47,156 nucleotides of DNA from positions 1 to 47,156 of the forward strand of contig NZ_JAKWBF010000039.1 of NCBI RefSeq assembly GCF_022513585.1, in the 5' to 3' direction. The DNA comes from Gordonia gummivorans (lineage in GTDB: Bacteria; Actinomycetota; Actinomycetes; Mycobacteriales; Mycobacteriaceae). How positions within the stretch are numbered: position 1 is the stretch's first letter; every line of letters begins with the position of its first letter. This document shows positions 43,709 through 47,156 of the stretch, piece after piece. Made by a program: the position numbers and the translations under genes. The notes under the pieces were generated by a model that was given only the letters and a program-made list of their open reading frames with translations, was not told the origin of the DNA and did no database searches.

Positions 43709-43978
43709 TCAGGCGAGGGCCAGGAACAGCTTTTCGAGTTCCTCGGTGGTCATGGGTTCGGAGTTGTCGGCGTTCTCGCCGGTGAGGCACTGGCGTAGGC
43801 CGGTGGCGACGATCTTGAATCCGGCGCGGTCGAGAGCGCGCGACACTGCGGCGAGCTGGGTCACGACGTCCTTGCAGTCACGGCCCTGCTCGATCATCGA
43901 GATCACACCGGCCAGTTGACCGTGTGCTCGACGAAGTCTGTTGAGCACGACGGTGATCGATTCTTCGTCGCCGACCAT
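43709..43978 (-). CDS. CsoR/FrmR-family metal- or persulfide-responsive repressor
   Basis: This 89-aa four-helix repressor has the family core LNRLRRAHGQLAGVISMIEQGRDC and FKIVATGLRQCL. Cys35 and Cys64 occupy the positions of the copper ligands Cys36 and Cys65 of M. tuberculosis CsoR, but the His61 equivalent is Gly60. Loss of that His with two Cys kept is the pattern of CstR, which senses persulfides. The gene has a strong ribosome site (AGAGGAG) and heads the operon. The palindrome at 44017-44032 overlaps its -10 box, so it probably represses itself and the MMPL gene. Confidence 0.9.
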   Translation of the reverse strand: MVGDEESITVVLNRLRRAHGQLAGVISMIEQGRDCKDVVTQLAAVSRALDRAGFKIVATGLRQCLTGENADNSEPMTTEELEKLFLALA

Positions 43979-44013
43979 GACGACTCCTCTCTTCGGCGCA
44001 TTTCTGGCTTCTC

Positions 44014-44019
44014 ATTATA
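44014..44019 (-). promoter_or_regulatory. -10 box of the CsoR-like operon
   Basis: Perfect TATAAT on the minus strand. Its first three bases are the last three of the operator palindrome. The leader to the ATG at 43978 is about 30 bases and contains an AGAGGAG ribosome site. Confidence 0.7.
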
Positions 44020-44032
44020 CCCTATGGGGTAT
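44017..44032. promoter_or_regulatory. CsoR/CstR-type operator (ATACCC-N4-GGGTAT), repressor operon
   Basis: ATACCC-TATG-GGGTAT is a palindrome with 6-bp arms, matching the TACCC...GGGTA pattern bound by CsoR/CstR repressors. It merges with the TATAAT box. Confidence 0.78.
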
Positions 44033-44036
44033 CTGC

Positions 44037-46184
44037 TCAGTGCTGGAAGGTGATCTTCGGGAGCACTCGATCCAGCCATCGAGGAGTCCACCACGCGCCG
44101 TGCCCGGACAGGCGCAGCAATGCCGGCAGCAGCACCAGGCGGACCAGTGTCGCGTCGAGCAGCACCGCGACACCGAGGATGATGCCCATCTCCTTGGGTG
44201 GCAGCGGGTCGGCCAGGGCGAAGGTGAAGAACACCGCCACCATGACCGCCGCCGCCGCGAAGATGATTCGTCCCGAGTAGGCGAGGCCGTCGATCTGGGC
44301 AGCGTGCGGATCACCCGAGCGTTCGTAGTGCTCCTTCGCGGTGGCCAGCAGGAACACCGTGTAGTCCATGGCGATCGCAAAGATCATCGCGAAGAAGAAC
44401 ACCGGGCCCCAACCATCGAGGAACCCCTGTGGCTCGAATCCGAGAAGGCTTGCGCCATGACCATCCTGGAAGATCAGCTTCGCGACCCCAAAGGCCGCGC
44501 CCGTCGACAGCAGGCTCACCAGCGTGCCGATCAGCGCGATCGCCGGTGCGCGCAGGGCCACCAGCAGAAGCAGGAAACCGAGTGTCAGGATGACGGCGAC
44601 GATGATCGGGAACCAGGTGTCCAGTGCCTGCTGCAAGTCGACGTTCTCGGCGGCTGCACCGCCGACCAGTGCACCGGCCGGTAGTCGATCGCGCAGCGTC
44701 GTGATCACCTCCTCGATCTGGGCAGCCGATGGGTCGATGGCCGGAATGGCTTGGAGAAGAACATGATCCGTTCCATCTGCCGACGGGATCGGGGGTGTGA
44801 CCATGGCGATTCCCGGTGAGTTGGCCGCTGCGGCCGCCGCTGCGTCGGCATCCGCCCTGGTGGTCACGATCTGCAGTGCTCCGGGGGCGCCCGGACCCAT
44901 CGCTTCGGCGACGACTGCGTAGCCCTGACGCACCGGCGCATCCTCGGGCAGCACGGCGATCGACGGCATGGCGACCTTGAGTCCCAGCACGGGTGCGGCC
45001 AGCGTGAGCAGGATGACGAGTGCTCCGATCGCGAACGGCCAGGGATGGCGATGCAGCAGACGGCCCCACGACGCGAAGAACGTCGAGTGGTGCTCCTGCT
45101 GCTTGGTCCACGGCAGACGACCGGCATTGACCTTGGGCCCCAATGCGCTCAGCACGGCGGGCAGCAGGGTCATGGTCGCGGCCAGCACGAAGACGACGGC
45201 CAGCATGATCCCGACGGCCATGGTGCGTACTGCCGGCGCCGGGACGAGTAGCACGGCCGACAGGCTGACGAGCACCGTCAGTCCGGACAGCAGTACGGCT
45301 TTGCCTGCGGTGTCCATCGTTTCGGTGATCGCCCGTCGTCCGCTGTCGTGCAGGATCATTGCGGCGCGGAAGCGCGAGACCATGAACAGCGCGTAGTCGA
45401 TGCCCAGCGCCAGCGCGAACATCATCGCAAAGTTCATCGCCCACACCGAGATCGGCGTCGCCATGTTGAGCAGCACGAGTCCGCCTGCGGATGCGACCAG
45501 GCCTGCGATCGTCAGCAGCAATGGCAGACCCGCCGCGACGAGCGAGCCGAACGCCACGATCATGATCGCCAGCGTGATGGGCCACGACACCATTTCCGCC
45601 TTGATCATCGCGTCGTGATTGGCCTTGTTGAAGTCGCTCCACAGTGCCGACGCGCCGGTCGGATACACCGCGATTCCGTTGCCGGACAACGAGGCCAGCT
45701 CGTCCTTGTGGTCGTCGACGGCGCGGACCATGGCGTCGGTGTCGGCGTTCGCGCCGATGATCACCACGCCGGTGTGGCCGTCGCGGCTGATCGTCATGCC
45801 CGGCTGCGGCGTGACGACCTCGCCGAATCGGTTGTCGGAATGCGCAATTCGCTTGATCTCGTCGATCAGGCGGGCAACTTCTGGACTCGATATCTGGCTG
45901 CTGTCGGAGTGGATGACCACCTGGACGGCTGCCGACGAGTTGCCGCCGAAGTGTTCCTGAGCCAGGTTGCGCACAGCCACCGATTCCGAGTCGTTGGCCT
46001 GCCATCCCGCTCCCGCGAGCGACCCGAAGACGCTGGGCGCGGCGATGCCGAGGCCGATCACGAGCAGTGCCCAGGTGCCGAACACCCATCTGCGATGCGT
46101 GGCGGTCCAGGCGCCGAGCCGGCCCAGTGGGCCGGGGTCCGCCTCGGACGGGGACTGCGGTGGGGACTTCTCTTGCGTCGTCAC
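44037..46184 (-). CDS. MMPL-family transporter
   Basis: This 715-aa RND-type transporter has twelve predicted membrane helices in two halves, each with a large extracytoplasmic loop. Landmarks are FGTWALLVIGLGIAAPSVFG, ALALGIDYALFMVSRFRA and, in the second half, MIFAIAMDYTVFLLATAKEHY. These two segments carry the Asp residues of the MMPL proton relay (GIDYALF and AMDYTVF). It is predicted to export a lipid or small molecule using the proton gradient. The ATG at 46184 has AAGGAG upstream. Two copies of the CsoR-type operator precede it, one merged with the -10 box, so it is likely induced with the CsoR operon. The substrate is unknown. Confidence 0.9.
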   Translation of the reverse strand: MTTQEKSPPQSPSEADPGPLGRLGAWTATHRRWVFGTWALLVIGLGIAAPSVFGSLAGAGWQANDSESVAVRNLAQEHFGGNSSAAVQVVIHSDSSQISSPEVARLIDEIKRIAHSDNRFGEVVTPQPGMTISRDGHTGVVIIGANADTDAMVRAVDDHKDELASLSGNGIAVYPTGASALWSDFNKANHDAMIKAEMVSWPITLAIMIVAFGSLVAAGLPLLLTIAGLVASAGGLVLLNMATPISVWAMNFAMMFALALGIDYALFMVSRFRAAMILHDSGRRAITETMDTAGKAVLLSGLTVLVSLSAVLLVPAPAVRTMAVGIMLAVVFVLAATMTLLPAVLSALGPKVNAGRLPWTKQQEHHSTFFASWGRLLHRHPWPFAIGALVILLTLAAPVLGLKVAMPSIAVLPEDAPVRQGYAVVAEAMGPGAPGALQIVTTRADADAAAAAAANSPGIAMVTPPIPSADGTDHVLLQAIPAIDPSAAQIEEVITTLRDRLPAGALVGGAAAENVDLQQALDTWFPIIVAVILTLGFLLLLVALRAPAIALIGTLVSLLSTGAAFGVAKLIFQDGHGASLLGFEPQGFLDGWGPVFFFAMIFAIAMDYTVFLLATAKEHYERSGDPHAAQIDGLAYSGRIIFAAAAVMVAVFFTFALADPLPPKEMGIILGVAVLLDATLVRLVLLPALLRLSGHGAWWTPRWLDRVLPKITFQH

Positions 46185-46212
46185 GTGGGCTCCTTGCCGC
46201 CAGCCGTATCGG

Positions 46213-46228
46213 ATACCCCCATGGGTAT
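46213..46228. promoter_or_regulatory. CsoR/CstR-type operator, MMPL proximal
   Basis: ATACCC-CCAT-GGGTAT lies just downstream of the expected MMPL transcription start (near 46237), where a bound repressor would block elongation. It is the exact reverse complement of the distal site. Confidence 0.7.
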
Positions 46229-46243
46229 GTCAGAACGATGCCG

Positions 46244-46249
46244 AATATA
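46244..46249 (-). promoter_or_regulatory. -10 box of the MMPL gene
   Basis: TATATT on the minus strand. Its first three bases are the last three of the distal operator, the same register as at the repressor promoter. Confidence 0.6.
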
Positions 46250-46262
46250 CCCATGGGGGTAT
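46247..46262. promoter_or_regulatory. CsoR/CstR-type operator, MMPL distal
   Basis: ATACCC-ATGG-GGGTAT, centred 34 bp from the proximal site. Confidence 0.72.
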
Positions 46263-46316
46263 GGATCAAGCAAGGGGGTGCGTTTGGTGAAGGCGGCGGT
46301 GAGATGCCGTGGAGAA

Positions 46317-47054
46317 TCAGCCGGCCGCGGCGCCGAGGCTGCACCGGTAACTGCGCGGACGGCCCTTGCGATCGAAATCGATATGGGCAGTAGAGATTCC
46401 GTCGGTGATGTCGCAGGTGGGTGAACGCGTGCTGTCCTCGCCAGACGCCCAGGCAATGTGCCAACCCAACCGGGCGGCCACACCGTGAATGGCGACGCGA
46501 TGGTCGTTGACCGCGAGTGTGTTCAGCACGCCCGGCATCGTCGTCGCGAAGTCGGCGAAGGTGGGTTCCGGGAGTGCGATGTCGTCGAGGAGGAGCACCG
46601 CCCGCGCGCCCCCGCCGATGTCCGCGGAGTGATACGGGCTGTGGCCGGTGCTGTGCACCGCTGCCGCGGCGACGATCTCCGCGGTCTCGCTCAGGTAGGC
46701 GTTGACCTCGGCCGGGGCCAGGTGAGCCGGCAAGCCCACTCGGGGCGAGACCAGGTCGGCGATGCCGTAGCGGTTGCCGGTGTCGCGCATGGCCGCGGCC
46801 AGCCCGCTCGGGTCGCCGAACGGGTGGGCCCAACCCCAGGTGATCTCGTCGGGGTCGAGCACGGCCACCAGGGTTGTCGCCGAACGAATCTCGCTGCCGT
46901 CGGCAGCCGTGAACGACAAGGAGTGACCGGCGACGTCCGCATGCGTCTGATAGTCGCCGAGCTGCCCTTCGAGATGGGACCGGAGGGCGCCCTGACGGAG
47001 CACGGCATACAACGCCGCGTAGTCCGCGACCGCATGCAAACCGTCGAACTGCAT
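46317..47054 (-). CDS. Protein of unknown function (possibly DUF6882-like)
   Basis: This 245-aa cytoplasmic protein has no signal peptide or membrane helix. An N-terminal helix (FDGLHAVADYAALYAVLRQGALRSHL, read in parts) is followed by beta-rich sequence with TTLVAVLDPDEITWGWAHPFGDPSG, which resembles the WAW-type core of the DUF6882 family. A DUF6882 assignment is tentative. The C-terminal part ends with DFDRKGRPRSYRCSL. The ATG at 47054 has TAACGT six bases upstream. It lies 133 bases upstream of the MMPL start, on the same strand, but the operators between them suggest separate control. Confidence 0.6.
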   Translation of the reverse strand: MQFDGLHAVADYAALYAVLRQGALRSHLEGQLGDYQTHADVAGHSLSFTAADGSEIRSATTLVAVLDPDEITWGWAHPFGDPSGLAAAMRDTGNRYGIADLVSPRVGLPAHLAPAEVNAYLSETAEIVAAAAVHSTGHSPYHSADIGGGARAVLLLDDIALPEPTFADFATTMPGVLNTLAVNDHRVAIHGVAARLGWHIAWASGEDSTRSPTCDITDGISTAHIDFDRKGRPRSYRCSLGAAAG

Positions 47055-47060
47055 GGGGCC

Positions 47061-47066
47061 ACGTTA
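47061..47066 (-). promoter_or_regulatory. -10 box of the 46317-47054 gene (leaderless)
   Basis: TAACGT on the minus strand lies six bases before the ATG at 47054. Positions 47067-47156 hold nothing I recognise. Confidence 0.4.
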
Positions 47067-47156
47067 TCCGCCGAAACAGCCGATCTCTGCCGGTGTCCGA
47101 CATCCGACTGACAGCGCCTGAACAGTGCATATGGCGTTCGGACGACGCACTTATAC

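Noticed and set aside
44311..47130. Long minus-strand open frame of 939 codons
   Set aside because: It is an offset frame over the MMPL gene and its upstream neighbour. It is Arg-rich, has no motifs, and runs through the operator region.

Overview
The window is GC-rich actinobacterial chromosome. The gene content fits a mycolic-acid-containing member of the Mycobacteriales, most likely Gordonia or a close relative. Supporting markers are the OtsA/OtsB trehalose pathway, a DUF4185 protein, an L,D-transpeptidase lipoprotein, a LIP-family secreted lipase relative, an MMPL transporter, a protein pair closely resembling mycobacterial PhoP/PhoR, and a DsbA-like protein of the mycothiol-dependent reductase type. 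The genus is an inference. I see no integrase, transposase, phage gene or CRISPR array.

Layout, left to right. (1) 1-2541: a His-rich SAM methyltransferase overlaps a CxxC flavoprotein, with a divergent XRE-cupin regulator whose start codon sits in a palindrome. (2) 2574-9446: L,D-transpeptidase, SDR, a ROK regulator coupled to a transglutaminase-like protein, and a zinc metallopeptidase. (3) 8211-12080 (minus): a probable operon of a 53-aa small protein, otsA, otsB and a DUF4185 protein. (4) 12204-13719: a ThrE-type exporter head-to-head with tRNA-Thr(UGU). (5) 13810-19436: a small membrane protein, a formylglycine-generating enzyme with both active-site cysteines, a type-B carboxylesterase, a secreted glycine-zipper-like protein and a LIP lipase relative lacking its nucleophile serine. 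(6) 19684-26303: a 1257-aa HTH/STAND NTPase/WD40 protein, a RidA-like protein coupled to a winged-helix protein, and a DUF899 protein. (7) 26391-28585: phoP-phoR. (8) 28856-30760: a probable type II restriction-modification pair. (9) 30892-36384: HIT protein, dehalogenase-like hydrolase with a divergent TetR, RecQ-like helicase, and GT2-GtrA. (10) 36381-41327: GT39 glycosyltransferase, LtrA and PurD. (11) 41419-47054: a lipoprotein esterase, then a CsoR/CstR-like repressor operon (repressor, DUF302, DsbA-like, zinc-ribbon small protein), an MMPL transporter and a protein of unknown function.

Three layers of structure run across the genes. First, at least thirteen genes have a TANNNT box 6 or 7 bases before the start codon, which suggests widespread leaderless transcription. 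Second, there are two dispersed non-coding repeat families. A palindromic element with CCGCTCCCTGAGGTG-type ends occurs four times, three of them between convergent genes and one cut by the window edge. A 162-163 bp two-hairpin element occurs twice, just after stop codons. Third, three copies of the 16-bp palindrome ATACCC-N4-GGGTAT lie at the repressor promoter and the MMPL promoter. At both promoters one copy is merged with the -10 box in the same register, which points to a small regulon.

The best candidate for an undescribed system is that last locus: a two-Cys, His-less CsoR-like repressor that appears to control DUF302, a monothiol DsbA/Rv2466c-like protein, a 53-aa zinc-ribbon protein and an MMPL exporter. 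The best non-coding candidate is the 163-bp two-hairpin repeat.
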